64,000 nucleotides of DNA, from the NCBI GenBank assembly GCA_025451035.1, contig JANWLE010000076.1, positions 1-64,000 on the forward strand, in the 5' to 3' direction. Shown piece by piece: positions 1-7,029 of the stretch. A program made the translations under genes and the position numbers. How positions within the stretch are numbered: the stretch's first letter is position 1; each line of letters starts with the position of its first letter. Source of the DNA: Solirubrobacteraceae bacterium (GTDB taxonomy: Bacteria > Actinomycetota > Thermoleophilia > Solirubrobacterales > Solirubrobacteraceae). The notes under the pieces were generated by a model. The model did no database searches, was not told the origin of the DNA, and was given only the letters and a program-made list of their open reading frames with translations.

Positions 1-41
1 GCGCGGAACTCTCTCGCGCGCGGAACGATCGCGCGCGGAAC
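1..41. repeat. Three short direct repeats at the window edge
   Basis: The 9-mer GCGCGGAAC occurs at 1-9, 18-26 and 33-41. A small hairpin follows (TTCCCGG at 46-52, CCGGGAA at 58-64). No coding signal is visible between 1 and 261, so this stretch looks like non-coding sequence upstream of the groESL promoter. Function unknown. Confidence 0.4.
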
Positions 42-261
42 GAACTTCCCGGTCCGGCCGGGAACAACGTCGCATGCGCCTCCGTCGCTGGCAGCGCATG
101 TGACGAACTAGCCGCTCAGCGGCCATAACGTCGAACGCGCGGGTTTGGCGGCCTGCTCCGTGTAACGAAGTTCCCGCCCGGCCGCCAGGCGGCCCCGGCC
201 AGCAATCCCGGCGCCCGCTGGCTGTCCCGCGGCCAGCCTCGCTCCAGTCCGGCGGAAATCC

Positions 262-288
262 TTGGCACTCCTATGACGAGAGTGCCAA
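262..288 (+). promoter_or_regulatory. CIRCE operator 1 (HrcA site) upstream of groESL
   Basis: A perfect inverted repeat, TTGGCACTC at 262-270 and GAGTGCCAA at 280-288, is separated by exactly 9 bases. This is the CIRCE architecture bound by the heat-shock repressor HrcA. It ends just before the -35 hexamer at 297-302. Confidence 0.92.
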
Positions 289-296
289 ATTTTCAC

Positions 297-324
297 TTGA
301 TCGACGCCAGACAGCGGCTATAGT
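297..324 (+). promoter_or_regulatory. groESL promoter
   Basis: TTGATC (297-302) and TATAGT (319-324) are spaced by 16 bases and resemble sigma70-type -35 and -10 hexamers. The promoter lies between the two CIRCE elements, as expected for HrcA repression. Confidence 0.7.
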
Positions 325-333
325 CTGTGATCA

Positions 334-360
334 CTGGCACTCTCCGCCTGAGAGTGCCAA
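334..360 (+). promoter_or_regulatory. CIRCE operator 2 (HrcA site)
   Basis: CTGGCACTC (334-342) and GAGTGCCAA (352-360) with a 9-base spacer form a second, near-perfect CIRCE element. It overlaps the expected transcription start just downstream of the -10 at 319-324. Confidence 0.9.
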
Positions 361-404
361 ACCACTAAGCAGGCAATTTCCTTCCCAATCCGGAGGTTGA
401 ATAG

Positions 405-698
405 ATGAAGCTCAAGCCCCTAGGCGATCGTTTGATCGTGCGGGCAATCGAGGAGGAGGAGACCACTGCCAGTGGCATCGTCCTGCCCGATACAGCCAAG
501 GAGAAGCCCCAGAAGGGCAAGGTTCTCGCGGTCGGCGACGGCAAGGTCAACGAGGACACCGGTAAGCGCACTCCGCTCGACGTCGCTGAAGGCGACGAGG
601 TGCTCTACAGCAAGTACGGCGGCACCGAGATCAAGGTGGATGGCGAGGAGCTTCTCGTCCTCCGCGAGTCGGACGTGCTGGCCAAGGTCCAGTCCTAA
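405..698 (+). CDS. groES: Co-chaperonin GroES
   Basis: A 97-residue protein, the normal GroES size. It forms the heptameric cap on GroEL and closes the folding chamber in the cytoplasm. The N-terminus ([28 protein letters not shown]) has the family core plus the mobile loop that contacts GroEL, and the C-terminus ends in the usual strand with SDVLAKV. A GGAGG ribosome site at 392-396 fits the ATG at 405. It is the first gene of a two-gene operon, 24 bases ahead of groEL, under the CIRCE-flanked promoter, so heat-shock control by HrcA is expected. No hrcA gene is present in this window. Confidence 0.98.
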   Translation: MKLKPLGDRLIVRAIEEEETTASGIVLPDTAKEKPQKGKVLAVGDGKVNEDTGKRTPLDVAEGDEVLYSKYGGTEIKVDGEELLVLRESDVLAKVQS

Positions 699-722
699 CC
701 CTTTCCAGGAGAAACCAGTTAT

Positions 723-2348
723 ATGGCTCATAAGGAACTGAAGTACGAGGCTGAGGCCCGCAAGGCGCTCGAGCAGGGCGTCGACGCGGTAGCCAACGCC
801 GTCAAGGTCACACTCGGCCCCAAGGGCCGCTACGTCGTCCTCGACAAGAAGTTCGGCGCGCCGACGATCACCAACGACGGTGTGACGATCGCGCGTGAGA
901 TCGAGGTCGAGGACGTCTTCCAGAACCAGGGCGCTCAGCTTGTCCGCGAGGTCGCGACCGCGACCAACGACGTGGCGGGCGACGGTACGACTACGGCCAC
1001 GGTGCTGGCGCAGTCGATCGTCCGCGAGGGCCTCAAGAACGTCGCCGCCGGCGCCAACCCGCTCGCGCTCAAGCGCGGGATCGAGAAGGCAGTCGACGAC
1101 GTCGTCAAGAACATCGAGTCGCAGTCGACCGAGATCTCCGGCAAGGAGCAGATCGCCCGCGTGGCGACGATCTCCGCCGGTGACGAGGAGATCGGCGACG
1201 TGATCGCCGACGCGATCGACAAGGTCGGCAAGGACGGCGTGGTCAACGTCGAGGAGGGCCAGACGTTCGGCATGGACCTCGAGTTCACCGAGGGCATGCA
1301 GTTCGACAAGGGCTACATCTCGCCCTACATGGTCACCGACCAGGACCGCATGGAGGCCACCCTCGAGGACCCCTACATCCTGATCGCCAACCAGAAGATC
1401 GGCTCGGTCCGCGACGTGCTGCCGGTGCTCGAGCAGGTGATCCAGTCGGGCAAGCCGCTCTTGATCATCGCCGAGGACGTCGAGGGCGAGTCGCTCGCGA
1501 CACTGGTGGTGAACAAGCTGCGCGGCACGTTTACGGGCGTGGCGGTCAAGGCGCCGGGCTTCGGTGATCGGCGCAAGCGGATGCTCGAGGACATCGCGAT
1601 CCTCACCAAAGCCGAGGTGATCACCGAGGAGATGGGCCTGAAGCTGGAGAACACCCAGGTGTCCCAGCTCGGGCGTGCCCGTCGTGTGGTTGTAGCGAAG
1701 GACAACACCACGATCGTGGACGGCGCGGGTGACACCGAGGCGATCAAGGGGCGCATCAACCAGATCAAGGGCGAGATCGAGAACACCGACTCGGACTTTG
1801 ACCGCGAGAAGCTGCAGGAGCGGCTGGCAAAGCTCTCCGGCGGCGTCGCCGTGGTCAAGGTCGGTGCTGCCACCGAGACCGAGATGAAGGAGAAGAAGCA
1901 CCGCGTCGAGGACGCGCTGCAGGCCACGCGTGCGGCGCTGGAGGAGGGCATCGTGCCCGGCGGCGGTGTCGCGCTGCTGCAGGCCTCAGAGTCGGTGAAG
2001 GTCGATGACCTCGTCGATGACGAGAAGACCGGAGCGCGTATCGTGCTGCGGGCGCTCGAGGAGCCGCTGCGCCAGATCGCCGAGAACGCCGGCCTGGAGG
2101 GCTCGGTGGTCGTCAACGACGTGCGCAAGGCCAAGGCCGGCGAAGGTCTGAACGCAGCGACCAACGAGATCGTCGATCTCGTCGCCGCTGGTGTTATCGA
2201 CCCCGCCATGGTGACGCGCTCGGCGCTTCAGAACGCCGCGTCGATCGCCAAGAACATCCTCACGACCGAGGCGATCGTCGCCGAGATACCCGAGAAGGAA
2301 GGTGCCGGCGGCGGCGGTGGCATGCCCGACATGTCAGGGATGATGTAG
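723..2348 (+). CDS. groEL: Chaperonin GroEL (Hsp60)
   Basis: A 541-residue ATP-dependent chaperonin that folds client proteins together with GroES. The ATP-site motif GDGTTT lies near residues 86-91, and the apical, intermediate and equatorial regions are full length. The protein ends in a glycine-rich tail followed by MPDMSGMM, a Gly-Met C-terminus typical of the canonical housekeeping GroEL; actinobacterial secondary copies often end in His-rich tails instead. An AGGAG site at 707-711 precedes the ATG. It is co-transcribed with groES, and two strong hairpins follow the stop codon. Confidence 0.98.
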   Translation: MAHKELKYEAEARKALEQGVDAVANAVKVTLGPKGRYVVLDKKFGAPTITNDGVTIAREIEVEDVFQNQGAQLVREVATATNDVAGDGTTTATVLAQSIVREGLKNVAAGANPLALKRGIEKAVDDVVKNIESQSTEISGKEQIARVATISAGDEEIGDVIADAIDKVGKDGVVNVEEGQTFGMDLEFTEGMQFDKGYISPYMVTDQDRMEATLEDPYILIANQKIGSVRDVLPVLEQVIQSGKPLLIIAEDVEGESLATLVVNKLRGTFTGVAVKAPGFGDRRKRMLEDIAILTKAEVITEEMGLKLENTQVSQLGRARRVVVAKDNTTIVDGAGDTEAIKGRINQIKGEIENTDSDFDREKLQERLAKLSGGVAVVKVGAATETEMKEKKHRVEDALQATRAALEEGIVPGGGVALLQASESVKVDDLVDDEKTGARIVLRALEEPLRQIAENAGLEGSVVVNDVRKAKAGEGLNAATNEIVDLVAAGVIDPAMVTRSALQNAASIAKNILTTEAIVAEIPEKEGAGGGGGMPDMSGMM

Positions 2349-2361
2349 ACAGCCGTCTGCT

Positions 2362-2389
2362 ACGCCCGTCGCCTTTCGGCGGCGGGCGT
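2362..2389 (+). terminator. groESL hairpin terminator
   Basis: A 12-bp stem (2362-2373 paired with 2378-2389, one G-T wobble) closes a TTTC tetraloop 13 bases after the groEL stop. It lacks a long T-run, so termination may depend on the second hairpin at 2409-2444. Confidence 0.65.
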
Positions 2390-2408
2390 CGACGGTCGAT
2401 GGACTCAC

Positions 2409-2444
2409 AGAAAGGGGGCCCGGCGTCACGCCGGCCCCCCTTTC
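2409..2444. terminator. Bidirectional terminator between groEL and citA
   Basis: AGAAAGGGGG on the left pairs with CCCCCTTTCT on the right around a GC-rich core with one mismatch. The A-rich left end and T-rich right end give a U-tract in both directions, which suits the convergent groEL and citA genes. Confidence 0.75.
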
Positions 2445-2481
2445 TGTTGGTGCTCTGCCGATCGCGTGAATACGCGAGCGG

Positions 2482-3579
2482 CTACTGCACAGCTGAGACG
2501 GGCCGCGGGGCGTGGCCGACGTACTTGGCGGTCGGGCGGATCAGCTTGCCCTCGCGCTTCTGCTCGAGGATGTGCGCCGACCAACCGGCGACGCGCGCGC
2601 AGGTGAACATCGGCGTGAACAGGTCCGGCGGGATCTCCGCCAAATCGAGGATCACCGCCGACCAGAACTCGACGTTGGTGGCCAGCACGCGGTCGGGCTT
2701 ACGTGCGGTGAGCTCGGCGAGCGCCGCCTGCTCGAGCGCCTCGGCGGCCTCGAGGCGGGGGGAACCCAGTTCGCGGCAGGTGCGCCGCAGCACGCGCGCA
2801 CGGGGGTCTTCGGCGCGGTAGACGCGGTGTCCGAAGCCCATCAGCCGCTCACCGCGGTCGAGCGCTTGCTTGACCCATCCCTCGGCGTCGCCGGAGCGTT
2901 CGACTTCGTCGAGCATCTTCAGCACGCGCGACGGCGCGCCGCCATGCAGCGGCCCCGAGAGCGCGCCGACCGCCGAGGAGAGCGCCGCAGCGCAATCCGC
3001 GCCGGTGGAGGCGACGATGCGGGCGGTGAAGGTGGAGGCGTTGACGCCGTGCTCGGCGGCGGAGATCCAATAGGCGTCGATCGCCTTGGAGTGCCGAGGA
3101 TCGGCCTCTCCGCGCCAGCGGATCAAAAAGCGCTCGGGGATCGTGGCACCCTTGTCGACCTCCGACTGGGGCACGGGCGGCTGCCCGGCTTCGCGCGCGG
3201 ACTGGGCTACGAACGAGAGCGCCATCACCGAAGCGCGGGCGAGATTGTCGCGCGCCTGCTCATCGGAGATGTCGATCAGCTGGCCGAAGCCCCACTCGGG
3301 TGCGAGCATCGCCAGCGCAGACTGCACGTCGACGCGGTGGTCACCGGAGCGCACGGTGAGCATGTGCGGTTCGGCTGGCGGCAGGCCGGGCTTGAAGCGG
3401 TCATCGACTAGTAGGCCCCAGACCTGCTCGTAGGGGACGGCCCCCACTAGTTCCTCGATGTCGACCCCGCGGTAGCGCAGCGCGCCGCCCTCCTTGTCGG
3501 GCTCGGCGATCTCGGTGGCGAAGGCGACGACGCCTTCCAAGCCCGATCGGACCTCGGGTGCGGTTTGAACCTCGCTCAT
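2482..3579 (-). CDS. citA: Citrate synthase (CitA/citrate synthase 2 type)
   Basis: A 365-residue citrate synthase family enzyme that condenses acetyl-CoA (or propionyl-CoA) with oxaloacetate at the entry of the TCA or methylcitrate cycle. The catalytic histidines are visible in GPLHGGA (His212) and GFGHRVY (His251), with another conserved histidine in AAEHG (His177). The usual catalytic Asp is replaced by Glu304 in NVEFW; from memory the mycobacterial CitA homologue shows the same change. The overall match to mycobacterial CitA is close, including the EIAEPDKEGGALRYRG start. It is convergent with groEL across the shared terminator. Whether it prefers acetyl- or propionyl-CoA cannot be read from sequence. 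Confidence 0.93.
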   Translation of the reverse strand: MSEVQTAPEVRSGLEGVVAFATEIAEPDKEGGALRYRGVDIEELVGAVPYEQVWGLLVDDRFKPGLPPAEPHMLTVRSGDHRVDVQSALAMLAPEWGFGQLIDISDEQARDNLARASVMALSFVAQSAREAGQPPVPQSEVDKGATIPERFLIRWRGEADPRHSKAIDAYWISAAEHGVNASTFTARIVASTGADCAAALSSAVGALSGPLHGGAPSRVLKMLDEVERSGDAEGWVKQALDRGERLMGFGHRVYRAEDPRARVLRRTCRELGSPRLEAAEALEQAALAELTARKPDRVLATNVEFWSAVILDLAEIPPDLFTPMFTCARVAGWSAHILEQKREGKLIRPTAKYVGHAPRPVSAVQ

Positions 3580-3748
3580 GGCACTCGCTTTCTGGCTTTC
3601 CGATTACCGGTGGAGAGCCGCTCCCGCTGGGTTGCACCGGAAACGGCCCGGCTGCCTTCTGGGCAGGGGGATATCGTCGCAGGAATCGGCTTCGCGGGCT
3701 CACGCGGCGAGCAACGGATCGTGCGCGGCCCGTCGCACGATCGCATAG

Positions 3749-3770
3749 GGTTTGGCTGCGCAGCCAAACC
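3749..3770. repeat. 22-bp perfect palindrome between citA and the amidase
   Basis: GGTTTGGCTGC at 3749-3759 is followed immediately by its exact reverse complement at 3760-3770. It lies 45 bases upstream of the GTG start of the amidase and about 170 bases upstream of citA. It could be an operator, but no regulator gene is adjacent. Confidence 0.6.
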
Positions 3771-3814
3771 GCGATATGTCGCGGCTAATCGCCCCACTGC
3801 CTTGGGAGGAAGAG

Positions 3815-5242
3815 GTGTCTGACGACAATCTGATGTTCCGCTCCGCTCTGGAGCTGGCTGAGATGGTGCGCTCCGGCGAGATCGGCTCGCGCGAGCTGGT
3901 GGAGATCTCGCTCGCGCGGATCGAGGAGCTTGGTCCACGGCTGAACGCGTTCGTCGACGTCGACGGTGAGCGGGCCCTGAAGACGGCCGACGAAGTGAAG
4001 CCGGGCGATGAGCGTCCGTTCGCGGGCGTGCCGATCGCGATCAAGAACAACATGCCCGTCAGCGGGCTTCGGATCACGCTCGGCTGCTCGCTTATGGCCG
4101 ACTATGTCGCGGACTCCGACCACAACGTCACGCGGCGCCTCAAGGACGCCGGATTCATCGTCGTCGGCACTACGACACTGCCCGAGTACGGGATCCTTCC
4201 CGTCAGCGAGGCGGGCCTGTTCGGCCCGACGCGCAACCCGTGGGATCTCGAGCGCACGCCGGGCGGCTCCTCCGGCGGCTCGGCCGCGGCGGTCGCCTCC
4301 GGGATGGTGCCGGTCGCGCACGGCAACGACGGGGGCGGCTCGATCCGGATTCCCGCGGCCTGCTGCGGCCTCGTGGGACTGAAGCCAGCGCGCGGGCGCA
4401 TCTCCGGCGCTCCCGTCTTCGGCGACTCGCCGCTCGTGTGCGACGGCGTCCTGACACGAACGGTGGCGGACACAGCCGCGATCCTCGATGTGCTCGCCGG
4501 CTATGAGCCGGGGGATGCCACCTGGGCGCCGCCACCATCGCAGTCCTTCGCGACGTCCGCGGCTCGCGATCCGGGCAAGCTACGGATCGCCGCCACGACA
4601 CTGCCGCCGATCGCTGATGCGACCGTCGATCCGCTCTGCGCTGGGGCGGTCTCCGACGCGGCGGAGCTGCTGCGCTCACTCGGCCACGAGGTCGAGGAGG
4701 TCGATCCCCCGTGGCAGCTCCCGGGCCTGTCGGAGCTATTCGGAGCGCTCTTCTCGATCCACATAGGCCTCGAGATCCTCTACTCCGGGATGGTCGCAAA
4801 ACGCGAGCCCAGGGCCGACGACATGGAGCCGATGAGCTGGGCGATCTTCCAGATGGTGAAGAGCATCGACTCCGTCCAGGGCCTGGCACTCGAGGTGCAG
4901 CTGCAGGCGCTCACCCGGCAGCTCGTCGCTTTTCTGGAGCCGTATGACGCGCTGCTCACGCCGGCGCTCGCTGAGCGCCCGCTGCCGATCGGGACGCTCG
5001 ATACCGCGGCGCCCGACCCGATGTCGACGTTCACGCGCTCGGGCTACTTCACCCCGTTCACGCCGATCTTCAACGCCTCGGGCCAGCCGGCGGTATCGGT
5101 GCCGCTCTATCAAGGCAGCGACGATTTGCCGCTGGGGGTGCAGCTGGTCGGACGTCCAGCCGGCGAGGCGACGCTGCTGGCGCTCGCCGGTCAGCTTGAA
5201 GCGGTCGCGCCGTGGGCCGAGCGGCGAGCGCCGGTTTCCTAG
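3815..5242 (+). CDS. Amidase signature family hydrolase (NylA-like)
   Basis: A 475-residue amidase with a Ser-cisSer-Lys triad. Numbered from the GTG, it has Lys77 in VPIAIKNN, the Gly/Ser-rich loop TPGGSSGGSAA (cis-Ser about 152), and nucleophile Ser176 in GGGSIRIPA. The downstream CCGLVGLKPARGR resembles 6-aminohexanoate-cyclic-dimer hydrolase-type amidases, but the substrate cannot be predicted. I chose GTG at 3815 because GGGAGGA (3804-3810) sits five bases upstream and the protein then begins directly with the family's first helix. A TTG at 3752 and an ATG at 3776 are open but lack a ribosome site, and the TTG lies inside the palindrome. The gene overlaps the convergent reductase by 4 bases. 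Confidence 0.9.
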   Translation: MSDDNLMFRSALELAEMVRSGEIGSRELVEISLARIEELGPRLNAFVDVDGERALKTADEVKPGDERPFAGVPIAIKNNMPVSGLRITLGCSLMADYVADSDHNVTRRLKDAGFIVVGTTTLPEYGILPVSEAGLFGPTRNPWDLERTPGGSSGGSAAAVASGMVPVAHGNDGGGSIRIPAACCGLVGLKPARGRISGAPVFGDSPLVCDGVLTRTVADTAAILDVLAGYEPGDATWAPPPSQSFATSAARDPGKLRIAATTLPPIADATVDPLCAGAVSDAAELLRSLGHEVEEVDPPWQLPGLSELFGALFSIHIGLEILYSGMVAKREPRADDMEPMSWAIFQMVKSIDSVQGLALEVQLQALTRQLVAFLEPYDALLTPALAERPLPIGTLDTAAPDPMSTFTRSGYFTPFTPIFNASGQPAVSVPLYQGSDDLPLGVQLVGRPAGEATLLALAGQLEAVAPWAERRAPVS

Positions 5243-6117
5243 GAAGAGGCGAGTACTGCCGACATCGGCTTGGGCACGACCCCCAGCCCTTCAGCATCAG
5301 CAGCCCCGCGCTGGGAGATCATGGAGACCTCGAGCAGCTCTACTTCCTCCCACGTCGCGAAGGTGCGCTGACCGCCCACAGATTGCAGCAGGCGCAGGGC
5401 GCGCGAGACGACCGGCGTGGGGATGTGCAGCAGCGGTCGCGACCGCCCGTATGCCCGCGCGAGCAGGCGCACGATCTCGTTGTAGGTGAGCCTCTGCGGC
5501 CCGGCCAGCTCGATCGGGTCTGCCCGCCCCTCGCCGCTGCGCAGCGCGGCGATGAGGCACTCGGCCACGTCCTGCGCCCAGATCGGCTCGCAGACGGCGC
5601 GTCCTGCGCCGGGGAGAGGTATCACCGGGAGCACCGCAAGCCGCTCCATCACGCGAAGCCAGCCCTCGCCCGGGGCGTAGATGGTCGAGGGGGTCAGCAC
5701 GATAGAGCCGATGTCGGCCTCGCGCACCGCCTGCTCGGCGAGCGCCTTGGCGCGAAAGAAGCGGGCGCGGTTGTGTGTGCTGGCGCCGAGCGCCGAGACG
5801 AAAAGGAACCGCTCGACGCCCGAGCGCTGAGCGGCCTCGACCATGCGCCAAGTCGCGATGCCGTTGAGCTCCTCGATCGATCCGCGTGGCTGGTCGCGGA
5901 TAGATCCCGCCAGATGGACCACGGTGTGCACGCCGCGCATCGCATTGCGAAACGAGGGCGGGTCAGTGAGGTCGCCGAGGGCGATCTGGACCCGTACGCG
6001 ATCGGCGCCAAGGCGTCTGGGGTCGCGCACCAGGCAGCGCACCTGCGTTTCCTGCTCCAGTAGCCGGGGCAGGAGCGCAGAGCCCACGAGGCCGGTGGCG
6101 CCGGTCAGCAGCAGCAT
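5239..6117 (-). CDS. NAD(P)-binding atypical SDR (NDUFA9-like epimerase family)
   Basis: A 292-residue Rossmann-fold protein with the dinucleotide motif GATGLVG at the N-terminus. The middle and C-terminal parts follow the extended/atypical short-chain dehydrogenase pattern seen in NDUFA9-like proteins. The catalytic YxxxK is not intact: the corresponding segment reads FFRAK, so Tyr is replaced by Phe. This argues for a structural, quinone- or lipid-related or otherwise non-classical role. ATG 6117 is preferred; an in-frame TTG at 6126 is the alternative. It is divergent from the ferredoxin gene and convergent with the amidase. Confidence 0.85.
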   Translation of the reverse strand: MLLLTGATGLVGSALLPRLLEQETQVRCLVRDPRRLGADRVRVQIALGDLTDPPSFRNAMRGVHTVVHLAGSIRDQPRGSIEELNGIATWRMVEAAQRSGVERFLFVSALGASTHNRARFFRAKALAEQAVREADIGSIVLTPSTIYAPGEGWLRVMERLAVLPVIPLPGAGRAVCEPIWAQDVAECLIAALRSGEGRADPIELAGPQRLTYNEIVRLLARAYGRSRPLLHIPTPVVSRALRLLQSVGGQRTFATWEEVELLEVSMISQRGAADAEGLGVVPKPMSAVLASS

Positions 6118-6223
6118 GGCGCTCAACGCTAGCGAAAGTCGGCTGCGACCTGTTCGCGCGCCGCGATCCGTAAAATGAGCGTTGCTCCTCTGAAACCCAG
6201 AAAACGAACCAGGAAAGAAGCGA

Positions 6224-6490
6224 ATGGCCTACGTGATCGCTGAGCCATGTATTGGCACGAAGGACAACTCCTGCGTGGAGGTCTGCCCTGTTGACTGCAT
6301 TCATCCCACGCCCGACGAGCCCGGCTACGACGCCGCCGAAATGCTCTACATCGACCCGGAGGAGTGCATCGACTGCGACGCTTGCGTCGAGGCCTGCCCC
6401 GTAGATGCCTGCTTCGCCGAGGACCAGCTGCCCGAGGAGTGGCAGAAGTACGGGCAGATCAACGCCGACTACTTCGCCAACACGAAGTAG
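6224..6490 (+). CDS. fdxA: 7Fe (3Fe-4S/4Fe-4S) ferredoxin
   Basis: An 88-residue soluble electron carrier. Cysteines 9, 17, 21 and 25 (CIGTKDNSCVEVCPVDC) and the set 48, 51, 54 and 58 (CIDCDACVEACP) match the dicluster 7Fe ferredoxins of Thermus and actinobacteria: one [3Fe-4S] and one [4Fe-4S] centre. The acidic C-terminal extension is also typical. An AGGAAAG site precedes the ATG. It may supply electrons to ferredoxin-dependent enzymes such as the sulfite reductase at 61760-63598, but that link is only inferred. Confidence 0.95.
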   Translation: MAYVIAEPCIGTKDNSCVEVCPVDCIHPTPDEPGYDAAEMLYIDPEECIDCDACVEACPVDACFAEDQLPEEWQKYGQINADYFANTK

Positions 6491-6568
6491 CGAAAGCTCA
6501 CCTCGTGCTCGTCGCTCGCTGGGCGAAGACGCGCGAGGGCGACGTTCAGTCGCGCTTTAGCAGCAACG

Positions 6569-6790
6569 TCACGTCGTGGCAAACCCGGCGGTGCGGGCGC
6601 CGCGCCGCCGGGCGCTGCGCACGAAGATGCGTGGATGGCTGGTCCCGGCGAGGAGCCCCAGCGCGAGCTCTGGGGCTCGCTTTTCGCGCTGTGGCGCCCG
6701 GCGAAAGGACCTCGAGGCAGTAGCGCTCTTCCTCGAGCATTCCGCGAATATCGCTACCCGCGCGCACCCAGCGGCTCGCGGGTAGCGACG
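6569..6790 (-). pseudogene. Decayed csoR-like metal-sensing repressor gene
   Basis: Reading the minus strand, one frame encodes IRGMLEEERYCLEVL followed by GATARKA (about 6760-6680). This matches the CsoR/RcnR core, in which RMLEEDRYC carries the first metal-binding Cys. The match then continues in a different frame with APELALGLLAGTSHPRIFVRSARR, corresponding to the CsoR segment ALxxVALGLLxxHxRxCV. The frame change falls in a run of four A's (6681-6684 on the minus strand). The second metal Cys is Phe here, and the N-terminal helix is not recognisable. No single frame spans the gene. I read it as a pseudogene; a sequencing indel is the alternative, but the lost Cys argues for real decay. It is divergent from the permease, the usual position for its regulator. 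Confidence 0.6.
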
Positions 6791-6816
6791 CGCCTTGCGC
6801 GGGCGTTGGCTTGGCG

Positions 6817-6848
6817 TTCACTCCCAGGATACCCGGTGGGGGTATACT
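6817..6848 (+). promoter_or_regulatory. Promoter of the metal-permease locus
   Basis: A strong -10, TATACT at 6843-6848, lies downstream of TTCACT (6817-6822) with a long 20-base spacer. The spacer and the -10 overlap a CsoR-type operator at 6829-6845. Transcription would begin about at the ATG at 6856. Confidence 0.55.
6829..6845. promoter_or_regulatory. CsoR/RcnR-type operator
   Basis: ATACCC and GGGTAT flank a G-rich centre (6829-6845). Such pseudo-palindromes of TACCC/GGGTA around G/C tracts are the recognition pattern of CsoR-family repressors. It covers the start of the -10 of the permease transcription unit and lies between the csoR remnant and the permease. Confidence 0.6.
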
Positions 6849-6855
6849 AGTGGAG

Positions 6856-7029
6856 ATGGTGGATAAGGGCCTATGGGCGCTCGCAGCTGGCATGGCCAGG
6901 TGCTTTGAGTACATCGAGCGCCAGGGCGAGCGGGCGGGCGTGGCCGTCGCGTGCAAGCTCCACGCAAGGGTCGGCCTGGACACGAGCTTGGGGCTTCGAG
7001 CAAATACCAGCATGAGGCTTGTTTTGTGA
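6856..7029 (+). CDS. Possible 57-residue leader peptide coupled to the permease
   Basis: An open frame starts at ATG 6856, seven bases after the -10 TATACT, so its mRNA would be leaderless. Its stop TGA (7027-7029) overlaps the GTG start of the permease (7026-7028) as GTGA, the usual sign of translational coupling. The product has three cysteines and no recognisable domain, and third-position GC is a little lower than in neighbours. It may be a small regulatory or metal-related peptide, or just untranslated leader. I do not recognise it. Confidence 0.35.
   Translation: MVDKGLWALAAGMARCFEYIERQGERAGVAVACKLHARVGLDTSLGLRANTSMRLVL

Noticed and set aside
420..1901. Long open frame on the strand opposite groES/groEL
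   Set aside because: It mirrors the codon bias of groEL, has low-complexity His/Leu/Asp content, and shows no family motifs. It is a shadow of the real gene.
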